Below are positions 16,629-24,751 of a DNA stretch of 64,000 nucleotides, one piece after another. Made by a program: the position numbers and the translations under genes. Source of the DNA: Lachnospira sp. UBA3212 (GTDB lineage Bacteria > Bacillota > Clostridia > Lachnospirales > Lachnospiraceae); the NCBI GenBank assembly GCA_002363615.1, contig DEWK01000012.1, positions 10,788 through 74,787 of the forward strand, read 5' to 3'. Each line of letters opens with the position of its first letter. Position 1 is the first letter of the stretch. The notes under the pieces are model-generated. The model had not been told where the DNA came from and did not search any database. It was given only the letters and a program-made list of their open reading frames with translations.

Positions 16629-19600
16629 ATGAAAAAAATACAGGATGAAATGAAAGCAGGACTTACCACGGCCTTTCTGGATTATAAAACGGAATCCAAT
16701 TTGGCGCTTCGACCAAGATTGTTATCGAATAATCATGAGAAGGGAAGTAAGGTTTTATCGGAACTTGAAACTGAACTAAGCAGATGCGATGAGTTTGCAA
16801 TCTCTGTTGCATTTATTACCAGAGGGGGAATTACCCCTCTTCTTCAGGCCTTAAAAGACCTGGAAAAAAGAGGAGTAAAGGGAAGAATCCTCACCACAGA
16901 TTATGAGACCTTTACAGACCCTTATACACTTGATAAGCTTGCCGCTTTAAAAAATATTGATCTTAGGATGTACCTGGTAAATGAGGATGCTAAGGATGGT
17001 TTCCATACCAAGGGATATATTTTTCGTCAGGAAGAAAGCTATCGAATTATTATCGGCAGTTCTAATTTAACCGGTAAGGCTCTTACGGTTAATGCCGAGT
17101 GGAATACTAAAATCATTTCCACCGGTCAGGGAGAAATGGCAAGAGAGATTTTAGGAGAGTTTGAAGGCCTTTGGAGTCATCCGCAAACAAAAGTCTATGA
17201 GGAAGTAAGGGAAGAATATAAGGCTCGTTACAATCATCTTTTAGAATTAAAAAAAGAGGAAAAAGAAATTGTAAGACGCCAGAGAGAGATTGCAAGACAA
17301 GAGGAAGTTGTAAATCTTGAGGCATTTAAATTAAAACCCAATCGAATGCAGTTGGAGTTTATTCATAACCTGCAAAAGCTGGTGGAAAAGGGAGAAAGCA
17401 GGGCTCTCTTGCTTAGTTCCACCGGTACCGGTAAAACTTATGCGTCTGCCTTTGCCTTACGAGAAATTTTATTAAATAAAAATAATTCCAGAGCGCTTTT
17501 TCTGGTACACCGGGAACAGATTGCCAAGCAGGCATTAAAAAGTTATAAAAAAATATTTGGTGCAACCAAAAGTTTAGGTTTATTATCCGGAACGGTAAAG
17601 GACAAAGAAGAGAATATGAAGGCGGATATTTTATTTGCCACAGTTCAAACCATGTCAAAACCGGAGTACTATGAGCAAGTCAATCCGAAGGATTTTTCCG
17701 TGATTGTACTTGATGAAGCACATCATAGTGCGGGTTCTTCTTATCAAAGATTGATGGATTATTTTCAGCCGGAACTTTGGCTTGGTATGACAGCCAGCCC
17801 GGACCGAATGGACGGCTTTGATTTATATGAATTGTTTGACCATAACATAGCCTGTGAAATTCGCCTTCAGGAAGCTATGGAAGAAAACCTTTTATGCCCC
17901 TTTCATTATTTTGGAATTACAGATATTGAAATTGATGGATATCTTTCAAGTGACGAGGATGATATAAATAAGCTTCGCAGTTTTAATTATTTAACCGCAG
18001 ACAAACGGGTGGATTATATTTTAAATCAGGCTAAGTATTACGGCTACAGTGGTGACCGAGTAAAAGGATTGATTTTTGTTAGTCGCCGTGAGGTAGCCAA
18101 AGAACTTTCAAAAAAATTTAATGAAAGAGGTTTAAAAACTGCCGTGCTTACCGGAGAAGATTCCATGGACGATCGAGAATCCTGCATCAATCAACTGACC
18201 AAAGATGAGATAAAAGATGGAGACTATTTAGATTATCTTTTGACAGTGGATATTTTTAATGAGGGTGTGGATATTCCTGAAATCAATCAGGTGATTATGC
18301 TTCGTCCCACAGAATCTCCTATTGTATTTGTTCAACAGTTAGGACGAGGTCTTCGTAAATATGGTGAAAAAGAATTTGTAGTAATTCTTGATTTCATTGG
18401 AAATTATAAAAATAATTTTATGATTCCCATTGCTCTATCCGGAGACCGAACCTATAACAAGGATAATATCCGCCGCTATATTACAGAGGGTGAAAAAATC
18501 ATTCCCGGAATGTCCACCATTCATTTTGATGAGATTTCTAAAAAGAGGATTTTTGAAGCTATCGATTCAGCAAATTTCAGTGATATTAAATTATTAAAAG
18601 AAAACTACCAGAGGTTGAAATTTAAATTAGGACGAATTCCAAAACTTATGGATTTTGACCGATATGGAGAAATGGACGTATGTCGAATCTTTGATAATGG
18701 CTCCCTTGGGTCTTATTATAAGTTCCTTGTGAAATATGAAAAGGACTATAAGGTTAGACTTTCCCCAAGGGAAGAAAAAGTAGTGGAATTTATTTCTAAA
18801 AAATTTGCAAATGGAAAGCGAATTCATGAATTGGAACTCTTATATAGGCTCCTTAATTACGAGAAAAATGTTCTTTCTAGCCTTTGTCAGATATTGGAAA
18901 ATAAATACCAAAAGACTTGTTCGAATAATCAGTTAAAAAATCTCGTTAATGTAATGACCAATGAATTTTCTTCAGGTTCCGGAAAGAAGACCTATGATGC
19001 TTGTGTCTTTATTGAAAAATCTCAAGGGGATGATTATCAAATTAGCCGGTCTTTTCAGGAGATGTTAAAAAATAAGGATTTTTATGAAATCGTAAAAGAA
19101 CTTTTAGAATTTGGAAGATCCAGATATAAGAGAGACTATTCAAACAATTATCAGGACACAAATCTGGTGCTTTATCAAAAATATACATATGAGGACGCTT
19201 GTAGGCTTTTAAATTGGGAACACAATGAGGTGCCTTTAAATATTGGGGGATATAAATTTGATAAAACAACAAAAACATTCCCAGTGTTTATTAATTATGA
19301 TAAGGCAGAGGATATACAGGATACGATTAAGTATGAAGATCATTTTACGTCTACCAGTTCTTTGATTGCAATATCAAAACAAAGCCGAACGGTAGAGTCA
19401 GAGGATGTACAAAACTTCTTACATGCTGGAGAGCGTGGAATTTCTGTGGAACTTTTTGTTAGAAAGAATAAAGATGATAAAATCTCGAAAGAATTTTATT
19501 ATCTTGGTCGAATGAAAGCTACCGGAAGAACCCATCAATTTGTTATGGCAAATACAGATAAGACCGCGGTGGAAATCGAGTGGAAGTTAGATACTCCGGT

Positions 19601-19637
19601 AAGAGAAGACCTTTATGAGTACATTGTAAATGGATAA
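16629..19637 (+). CDS. PLD-nuclease/SF2 helicase/DUF3427 protein
   Basis: A 1002-residue protein of the COG3886-COG1061 type. Residues ~40-200 form a phospholipase-D-like nuclease domain (ISVAFITRGGITPLL; H126-T-K128 in FHTKGYIF; SSNLTG near 145). A type I R/SSL2-like helicase follows, with Walker A SSTGTGKTYAS (~263-272), DEAH box VIVLDEAHHSAG (~359), TASPDRMDG, and the C-terminal motif FVQQLGRGLRKYG. The remaining ~350 residues match the DUF3427 region (WEHNEVPLNIGGYKFD, FPVFINY). Only one HxK motif is seen, as usual for this family, which may work as a dimer. Function in DNA processing or phage restriction is inferred. Pairing with a NUDIX gene 18 bases downstream is noteworthy. Confidence 0.88.
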   Translation: MKKIQDEMKAGLTTAFLDYKTESNLALRPRLLSNNHEKGSKVLSELETELSRCDEFAISVAFITRGGITPLLQALKDLEKRGVKGRILTTDYETFTDPYTLDKLAALKNIDLRMYLVNEDAKDGFHTKGYIFRQEESYRIIIGSSNLTGKALTVNAEWNTKIISTGQGEMAREILGEFEGLWSHPQTKVYEEVREEYKARYNHLLELKKEEKEIVRRQREIARQEEVVNLEAFKLKPNRMQLEFIHNLQKLVEKGESRALLLSSTGTGKTYASAFALREILLNKNNSRALFLVHREQIAKQALKSYKKIFGATKSLGLLSGTVKDKEENMKADILFATVQTMSKPEYYEQVNPKDFSVIVLDEAHHSAGSSYQRLMDYFQPELWLGMTASPDRMDGFDLYELFDHNIACEIRLQEAMEENLLCPFHYFGITDIEIDGYLSSDEDDINKLRSFNYLTADKRVDYILNQAKYYGYSGDRVKGLIFVSRREVAKELSKKFNERGLKTAVLTGEDSMDDRESCINQLTKDEIKDGDYLDYLLTVDIFNEGVDIPEINQVIMLRPTESPIVFVQQLGRGLRKYGEKEFVVILDFIGNYKNNFMIPIALSGDRTYNKDNIRRYITEGEKIIPGMSTIHFDEISKKRIFEAIDSANFSDIKLLKENYQRLKFKLGRIPKLMDFDRYGEMDVCRIFDNGSLGSYYKFLVKYEKDYKVRLSPREEKVVEFISKKFANGKRIHELELLYRLLNYEKNVLSSLCQILENKYQKTCSNNQLKNLVNVMTNEFSSGSGKKTYDACVFIEKSQGDDYQISRSFQEMLKNKDFYEIVKELLEFGRSRYKRDYSNNYQDTNLVLYQKYTYEDACRLLNWEHNEVPLNIGGYKFDKTTKTFPVFINYDKAEDIQDTIKYEDHFTSTSSLIAISKQSRTVESEDVQNFLHAGERGISVELFVRKNKDDKISKEFYYLGRMKATGRTHQFVMANTDKTAVEIEWKLDTPVREDLYEYIVNG

Positions 19638-19655
19638 GTATAAAAGGAATCACAT

Positions 19656-20048
19656 ATGAAACAAATCGAAGTTGTTGCTGCAGTAATTAAAAAAGACAAT
19701 CAAATTTTTGCCACTCAGAGAGGTTATGGAGACTTTAAGGATGGCTGGGAATTTCCGGGAGGAAAGATAGAAGCAGGGGAAAGTCCTAAGGAGGCCCTGA
19801 TTCGGGAAATCATGGAAGAACTGGATGCCATGGTAGAAGTGGGAGATTTGATTTTAACCGTGGAATATGACTATCCGGATTTTCATCTGACCATGCACTG
19901 TTACTGGTGTAAGTTACTCTCCAGGGAAGTGAAACTCTTAGAACATGAGGCGGCTAAGTGGCTTCCGGTAGATGAGAATCTCCTGGGGGCCGTGGATTGG
20001 TTGCCGGCAGATTTAGATGTGATTAAAACCCTAATGGACCAAAGATAA
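19656..20048 (+). CDS. NUDIX hydrolase, MutT-like (deoxy)nucleoside triphosphate pyrophosphohydrolase
   Basis: A 130-residue enzyme that hydrolyses (d)NTPs to the monophosphate and PPi, often cleaning damaged or unusual nucleotides. The whole NUDIX box is present (residues ~36-58: GGKIEAGE, REIMEEL) within the VVAAVIKKDNQIFATQRGYG...GWEFPGGK pattern of the 8-oxo-dGTPase/CTP pyrophosphohydrolase subgroup. The C-terminus has AAKWLPVDENLL. It sits between the helicase and an unknown gene with gaps of 18 and 1 bases. The link suggests a shared role in DNA maintenance or defence rather than general housekeeping; this is inference. Confidence 0.93.
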   Translation: MKQIEVVAAVIKKDNQIFATQRGYGDFKDGWEFPGGKIEAGESPKEALIREIMEELDAMVEVGDLILTVEYDYPDFHLTMHCYWCKLLSREVKLLEHEAAKWLPVDENLLGAVDWLPADLDVIKTLMDQR

Positions 20049-20049
20049 T

Positions 20050-21075
20050 ATGTTTAAAAAAAATAAATTTAATCCGTATAGTAAAAAAAATTGGGAGAAG
20101 CTAAAAGAGGATCTTGTATATTTAAGAACCCCTGGGTATCAGAAGAATTTTAAACACAAGGAAATTCTTTTAGAAGATGGGCCGACCCTTTATTTACCTG
20201 GGCTGGACGAAACAAGGATTGTTTTAGAGGATGGAAGGGAAGAAGCCTCTAAAGACATGGTGCCTCAGTCCATTGCCTTTGCAAAAAATAATATTTTTAT
20301 TGGGGCCTACTGCCATACAAAAAAATATAATTCCATTCTTTTTCTTTTAAACAAGGAGGATGGGAGACATTGTAAGACCATTTGCCTCCCCAACAAATGC
20401 CATGTGGGCGGCATGTCTTATGATGAAAAAAGAGACCTTCTTTGGGTTTGTAATTCCGGCACCAACAAGTTAGAAGGTTATCCTATTAAGGATTTGGAGG
20501 AGGGAAAAATCAGTTCTCAGCGGGTGCTTAAGATTTCGGTTCCCAAGGAAAGAAAGGCAAGTTACCTTTTGTTTAGTGGGGAGGAAGTTTGGATTGGGAG
20601 CTTTCATCCCCTTGCTTATGAGCGAGCCTACCGGTATAAGATTATTTGCAAGGATCAGGGTCTTGACCTTAAGGAGACCGGGGACTTTGTGGTAACGCCA
20701 CCAAAGACACAGGGGATGGAGATTTATCATTTTCGTGGAAGAGAGTATTTTTTATTTTCCTGTTCCCATGGTCGATTAAAAAAATCGTCCCTGTATTTAT
20801 GTGAAAGCGGTGCTTTGAAAAAAATAAAAGACAAGCCGGGAAGGCGGATGGAGGAACATAGGGGCATTCGTCTTTTTGTTATGCCGGAAATGATGGAAGG
20901 CCTTGCTGTTTGTGGGGATATGCTCTATGTGACCTATGAATCCGGAGCGAATTTTTATCATGGTTTTTCAGAGGGAAAAAAATTGGCGAAAGCCAGTGCT
21001 TGTCCCAGTGCCTGTGATCGCATTTGCAGATATGATTTGAAGAAATTACTGGGAATAGAAGATGACGGATTCTGA
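20050..21075 (+). CDS. Unknown protein, possible beta-propeller
   Basis: A 341-residue protein without signal peptide. I recognise no family. Repeated short strand-like segments (QSIAFAKNNIFIGAYC, GGMSYDEKRDLLWVCNSGTN, YLLFSGEEVWIGSFH, EYFLFSCSHG, LAVCGDMLYVTYESG) are spaced about 45-60 residues apart, which fits a five- or six-bladed beta-propeller. It has several cysteines, with C-x3-C-x3-C near the end (SACPSACDRICRYD). The start lies one base after the NUDIX stop without a strong ribosome site of its own, so translation is probably coupled. It is the last gene of the GH35-to-here unit. Confidence 0.7.
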   Translation: MFKKNKFNPYSKKNWEKLKEDLVYLRTPGYQKNFKHKEILLEDGPTLYLPGLDETRIVLEDGREEASKDMVPQSIAFAKNNIFIGAYCHTKKYNSILFLLNKEDGRHCKTICLPNKCHVGGMSYDEKRDLLWVCNSGTNKLEGYPIKDLEEGKISSQRVLKISVPKERKASYLLFSGEEVWIGSFHPLAYERAYRYKIICKDQGLDLKETGDFVVTPPKTQGMEIYHFRGREYFLFSCSHGRLKKSSLYLCESGALKKIKDKPGRRMEEHRGIRLFVMPEMMEGLAVCGDMLYVTYESGANFYHGFSEGKKLAKASACPSACDRICRYDLKKLLGIEDDGF

Positions 21076-21090
21076 TTTTCATGGTACAAT
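21062..21090 (+). promoter_or_regulatory. Promoter of the three-gene unit
   Basis: ATGACG (21062-21067), 17 bases, TACAAT (21085-21090), overlapping the stop of the previous gene. The -35 matches four of six consensus bases. It would start transcription shortly before the 48-residue reading frame. Confidence 0.5.
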
Positions 21091-21119
21091 GAAGAAAATT
21101 GATTTTTGGGAGGTAGCTT

Positions 21120-21266
21120 ATGGCAGATGAGAATAAGAACAAGATTCCGGATGAGTTAGAGGATTTTGTAAAAAAGAATGGTAAGAAGATTATAAAAGAG
21201 GGAAAACCTTTGGTTGAGAAAGCAGTCAAGGAAATTGCTAAGCAAGTGGACAAGAAGAAAAAGTAG
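21120..21266 (+). CDS. Small highly charged protein, 48 residues
   Basis: A short frame opening ATG GCA GAT and ending TAG, preceded by a good GGGAGG ribosome site eight bases upstream. The product begins MADENKNKIPDELEDF, has a Lys-rich amphipathic helical body (IIKEGKPLVEKAVKEIAK) and ends in four lysines; net charge is strongly positive. Function is unknown. It sits 15 bases before a large unknown gene and behind its own promoter, which supports it as a real gene rather than chance. Confidence 0.65.
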   Translation: MADENKNKIPDELEDFVKKNGKKIIKEGKPLVEKAVKEIAKQVDKKKK

Positions 21267-21281
21267 CTGGAGGAAGTAACC

Positions 21282-22709
21282 ATGACAAATCAGAATGTAT
21301 TGGGGAATACAGAGAAACAGGCAACCTATGCACACATTACACCTTACAGACAGTATACGATTTTTGATGTAAGTGTCGATTTATATCCCAACGATATTGG
21401 TGTGGAAGATGTATTAAAAAAATCATTTTTACATGTCATTCATTGGTTGAAGAAAAGAATTGGACAGGATGAGATTCAGAAAACCCAGGAATTGCAGTGG
21501 TTAAAGGATTATCCGGAGCCGGAGGATTTTAAGGATTTTTCTTTGGATATGATTTATAATTTCCGAAACCTAGAGGTGATTGATGTTCGTACCTTCTTTA
21601 TGAAGGAGGAAAAAAGCTGGGCTTTAAAAATTACTGAGCCGGATAATTTAACTCATTTGAAGAATCGTGATGCCAAGGTGAGCGAAGTTGGTGGAAGATA
21701 TTACATTACAGACATCGCCCTAAGGGAGTCTGAGAATTGCGTAACTCTTTCTGTGGAGACCAGGTGTAAGGAGCCAAGTGGGAACACAGATCGTGCTACT
21801 TCTTTCAGACCAAGTTTTATTAAGCGTATTTTCTGGGATGATAATATCTCTATGACAGAGGCTGGCTTAAGCAGGGATTTTGCCTATGAAATTTTTTATG
21901 ATAATACTTCAAGAAAGCGTGCCAGACCGATTCTTGTGGCAGATGAAACAATGGCGAATCGAGTTCGCAAGGAGTTATTAGAAAATCCAAATCGTCAGCT
22001 CCCGGTTCTTCTTTGCCCTGAGAAGGTTTTGGATTTAAAATTAGACATGCGTCATCACCGTGGCGAGATGCTGATTTATTTGGATGAGATTTACCGTGTG
22101 GTTATTGATACCATGGCCTATGCTACTGTTGTTGTGGTAAAGGATGAGTGTTTAGATGCTCTCTTCCCGCAAAACGACGGGGATCGTTTAGAGTATTATG
22201 ATCTTTTAGAGGATGATTATTTTATTTATCATTCGAAGTTTAATGCAAAGACGGGTCTTCCGGAATATCCATTTTACTGTTCTTTAGAGAATAACAAAGA
22301 GGATATTACGGACCGGGAATTTTTAGATATATCTGCTTTTGAAACTATGGTAACCTATGCTCACCGTTATCCGGTGGGACGAATTGGTTTCCAGCATGCA
22401 GCCCTCTTCTATCGGGAGTTGAAGAAGCATTTTTATGCCCAGTCGGATCCTAATGTGATCACACAGGTAGAGTTTGAAAGCATGCAGCATGAGCTGGCAG
22501 ATTGGAAAGAGAAATGCGAAAGTGCTGATTCTCTTGCCAGAGAAAGAGAAAAGCAGTTAAAAGACCTTCAGGGCTTGATTGATGAGAAGTTAAAGAAGGA
22601 TACCCTTGAGAAGGAAGCTAGGAAGGAAGCGGAAGACCAGTTTAGAAAAGAGTTGTTGTCTTATAAGGCTAAAATTCATGAATTGGAACACCAGCTTGGT
22701 ATCTACTAG
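21282..22709 (+). CDS. Unknown protein with C-terminal coiled coil
   Basis: A 475-residue soluble protein of no family I recognise. Residues ~1-390 are a mixed alpha/beta region, rich in acidic and aromatic residues (YRQYTIFDVSVDLYPNDIG, SFIKRIFWDDNISMTEAGLS, PVLLCPEKVLDLKLDMRHHR, VIDTMAYATVVVV). Residues ~400-470 form a long, highly charged coiled coil (EFESMQHELADWKEKCES, LEKEARKEAEDQFRKELL). No signal peptide or membrane span is seen. It lies between a small basic peptide and an XRE regulator in one unit. The HRGEMLIYLDEIYRVVIDTM stretch around 250-270 is the most regular part and a good query for profile search. Confidence 0.7.
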   Translation: MTNQNVLGNTEKQATYAHITPYRQYTIFDVSVDLYPNDIGVEDVLKKSFLHVIHWLKKRIGQDEIQKTQELQWLKDYPEPEDFKDFSLDMIYNFRNLEVIDVRTFFMKEEKSWALKITEPDNLTHLKNRDAKVSEVGGRYYITDIALRESENCVTLSVETRCKEPSGNTDRATSFRPSFIKRIFWDDNISMTEAGLSRDFAYEIFYDNTSRKRARPILVADETMANRVRKELLENPNRQLPVLLCPEKVLDLKLDMRHHRGEMLIYLDEIYRVVIDTMAYATVVVVKDECLDALFPQNDGDRLEYYDLLEDDYFIYHSKFNAKTGLPEYPFYCSLENNKEDITDREFLDISAFETMVTYAHRYPVGRIGFQHAALFYRELKKHFYAQSDPNVITQVEFESMQHELADWKEKCESADSLAREREKQLKDLQGLIDEKLKKDTLEKEARKEAEDQFRKELLSYKAKIHELEHQLGIY

Positions 22710-22751
22710 TTCCCTGTATTGATATTGTACTTGATGGAAGAGGATTTTATT

Positions 22752-23273
22752 ATGGGAAGAGCTTCGACAAAAAAAGATAAGAATGTGTATCAACTTCTTC
22801 GGGAGGATTTAGGACTTACAAGGGAAAAGGCCAGCGAACTTTTAGAAGTCATTTCCCCAGAAAGAATTGAAAAAATCGAAAGTGAGAAGAGTCAGGCTCA
22901 TCCGGATGAAATCCTTGTTATGGCTGAAAAGTACAAGAAACCTAGTTTGAGAAATTATTATTGTACCCACGAATGTCCCATTGGACATCGTCATATGAAG
23001 GAAGTAAAGTCCAAGGACTTAACGGCTATTGTCCTTCGCATGCTGGCTTCCATGAACGCCATGCAAAGATGGCAGGAACGTTTGATTGAGATTGGGGCTG
23101 ACGGCAGGATTCAGGATCAGGAAATTCCGGATTTTATTCAGATCCAAGAGGAATTAAATCAGATTTCTGTGATGGTGGAAACTCTTAAACTTTGGGCGGA
23201 AGAGAAGCTGGCCAAGGGTGAGATTAATTTGGAAAAATACCAGATGTACAAAAATTTAAAAAGCGAAGACTAA
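22752..23273 (+). CDS. XRE-family regulator with Cys/His cluster
   Basis: A 173-residue protein. I start it at the ATG at 22752 because a GGAAGAGG site lies eight bases upstream; an in-frame ATG at 22719 lacks one. Residues ~10-65 are an XRE-like helix-turn-helix (NVYQLLREDLGLTREKASELL, ISPERIEKIES, ILVMAEKYKKP). Then comes YYCTHECPIGHRHM, a C-x3-C-x4-H-x-H arrangement that might bind zinc or iron-sulfur. The rest is helical (IVLRMLASMNAMQRWQERLIEIG), likely for dimerisation or partner binding. It ends the three-gene unit and may regulate it. No effector is visible. Confidence 0.75.
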   Translation: MGRASTKKDKNVYQLLREDLGLTREKASELLEVISPERIEKIESEKSQAHPDEILVMAEKYKKPSLRNYYCTHECPIGHRHMKEVKSKDLTAIVLRMLASMNAMQRWQERLIEIGADGRIQDQEIPDFIQIQEELNQISVMVETLKLWAEEKLAKGEINLEKYQMYKNLKSED

Positions 23274-23285
23274 GTGATATGTACC

Positions 23286-23396
23286 AAAAATCCTGGACAC
23301 ATATTTATGAATTAGGCTAAACACATGGATGCTATCCTGTATTGCACAGGTGGCATTCATTTTTTTGCCTGAATTTACCGTGTGTCGGGATTTTTT
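23286..23396 (+). other. Long nested hairpin element / tandem terminator
   Basis: Three concentric helices: outer arms 23286-23301 and 23381-23395 (about 15 bp with a bulge), middle arms 23310-23317 and 23367-23375 (8 bp), and inner arms 23325-23340 and 23346-23360 (15 bp). The inner hairpin is followed by seven T and the outer by six T. It certainly can act as a terminator for the XRE unit, but is larger than needed. A miniature inverted-repeat element or a structured RNA are alternatives. Confidence 0.7.
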
Positions 23397-23529
23397 CTAA
23401 AAGAGAAAAATAGATAGTGGATTTTTGCTCTTTTATGGATGTATTTCATCACCAATATATACTAGAATAAATCCATCGATAGGGTTGAATGTCACTAGGC
23501 GCTAGTATGAAAAATTGGAGGATATCGCT

Positions 23530-24024
23530 ATGAAAATGTATTTTAAGCAAAACTTGTTTCATTTGTTTGATACCTTTGACGTGTATGATGAGTATGAACA
23601 ACGCTTGTATCACGTAAAGGGAAAATTTTCTTTGGGGACTTTATTAAAAATTTATGATGCAGATGATAACGAGATAGGAACCGTAAAGGAGCAGGTGTTT
23701 TCTTTCCTTTCCAAGTATGATCTTTATGAGAAATCATACTATTTGGGACAGCTAAGGCAGAATTTTGCTTTCTTTAGAAAAAAATACCAGTTTGATTATT
23801 ATGGTTGGCAGGTAGAAGGCGATTTCCCTGGCTGGAACTATCATATCGTGGATCAATCGGGCGAATTAATTGCCCAAGTTCGAAAGGAATTTTTCCGCGT
23901 GTCAGAACATTATGTCCTGGATGTTCCTGAACCTGAAAATGCCCTTGCTGTGTTGATGTTTACGCTTGCAATTGTTGTAGATAAACAGGGAAATACAAAT
24001 GCAGCCGTTTTAAGTTCGTCCTAA
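23530..24024 (+). CDS. LURP-one-related (LOR/YxjI) family protein
   Basis: A 164-residue protein of the LURP-one-related family, with a tubby-like beta barrel of unknown biochemical role in bacteria. Typical repeats of the fold are visible: MYFKQNLFHLFDTFDVYDEY, YHVKGKFSLGTLLKIYDADD, NEIGTVKEQVFSFLSKYDLY, YYGWQVEGDFPGWNYHIVD, and the closing hydrophobic helix ALAVLMFTLAIVVDKQ. I chose the ATG at 23530, seven bases after GGAGGA; a TTG at 23515 is less likely. It stands alone and is convergent with the next gene. Confidence 0.88.
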   Translation: MKMYFKQNLFHLFDTFDVYDEYEQRLYHVKGKFSLGTLLKIYDADDNEIGTVKEQVFSFLSKYDLYEKSYYLGQLRQNFAFFRKKYQFDYYGWQVEGDFPGWNYHIVDQSGELIAQVRKEFFRVSEHYVLDVPEPENALAVLMFTLAIVVDKQGNTNAAVLSSS

Positions 24025-24044
24025 TGTGGAAACCCATCCTGAGT

Positions 24045-24065
24045 TGGGACTGTAAAAAAGTCCCA
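24045..24065. terminator. Weak hairpin between convergent genes
   Basis: A 7-bp stem, TGGGACT (24045-24051) with AGTCCCA (24059-24065). There is no T run of note, so it is a doubtful terminator. Confidence 0.3.
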
Positions 24066-24068
24066 TAT

Positions 24069-24569
24069 TTATGCCCAAGGATCTTCGGCTGCTGGAATTT
24101 TGATGTCAGAAAAGCACTGGATATCATTCACGAAGTATTGGCCGGTGGATGGCTTTTTACGAAGTTTGATTGGTCTTTCTGAATCTGCTCCGGAACTCTT
24201 CACATACATGGTGGCCCAGTTCTCATCTACAAAAGAATAGTCGTTACTGGTGACCGTGATGGTATAAGGAGCGGTTGGGGTATATCCATTCTCAGGATTT
24301 GCTCCTGCAAAGAATGAAAATGGTTTGTAGAGTTTTCCACTTAATCGATCTTTGAAGAATTGCTTCTTGTAAGTGCTTACTTCCTCTGGTCCCATAAGCC
24401 AATCCAGCATCTCAATGGTGGCATCTGGATTTTTTCCATATGCACAAAAGATTGCAACTGCAAGGGCAGCGGTTTTATAAGGAGAATCAAGAGTTGCTTC
24501 TGGCAAGGCCTTTAATTCATCCAAGTTTTCAGGGAGCTTTTCAAAAATAAAAGTTTGACTTTCGTTCAT
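24069..24569 (-). CDS. Small conserved protein, possible DUF6935 family
   Basis: A 166-residue cytosolic protein starting at the ATG at 24569, which has a perfect GGAGG site; 31 residues of upstream open frame are not needed. Sequence features: FIFEKLPENLDELKALPEA, TAALAVAIFCAYGKNPDATIEML, LSGKLYKPFSFFAGANPENG, TPTAPYTITV and a basic KLRKKPSTGQYF near the end. I associate this pattern with Lachnospiraceae proteins labelled DUF6935, from memory. The function is unknown. It is a single gene, convergent with the LURP-one gene and divergent from the PAP2 gene. Confidence 0.75.
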   Translation of the reverse strand: MNESQTFIFEKLPENLDELKALPEATLDSPYKTAALAVAIFCAYGKNPDATIEMLDWLMGPEEVSTYKKQFFKDRLSGKLYKPFSFFAGANPENGYTPTAPYTITVTSNDYSFVDENWATMYVKSSGADSERPIKLRKKPSTGQYFVNDIQCFSDIKIPAAEDPWA

Positions 24570-24751
24570 ATAAATACCTCCGTATTTGTTTTTGGCAGTT
24601 TTCCATTTATCTCTAGTTTCATGATAAAGGATTCTGAACATTATTTCAAATAAAGTTTCCATCTATCTTTTGCTTTTCTATCATAGAATTATCATATTTT
24701 GTCTGTATACTCATAATCAATCATAGTTGTGTAAAAAGAAGGGAGCTTTGT

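Noticed and set aside
23286..23396. c-di-GMP or other riboswitch controlling the LURP-one gene
   Set aside because: No conserved riboswitch core was found, and the element ends in terminators more than 130 bases before that gene.
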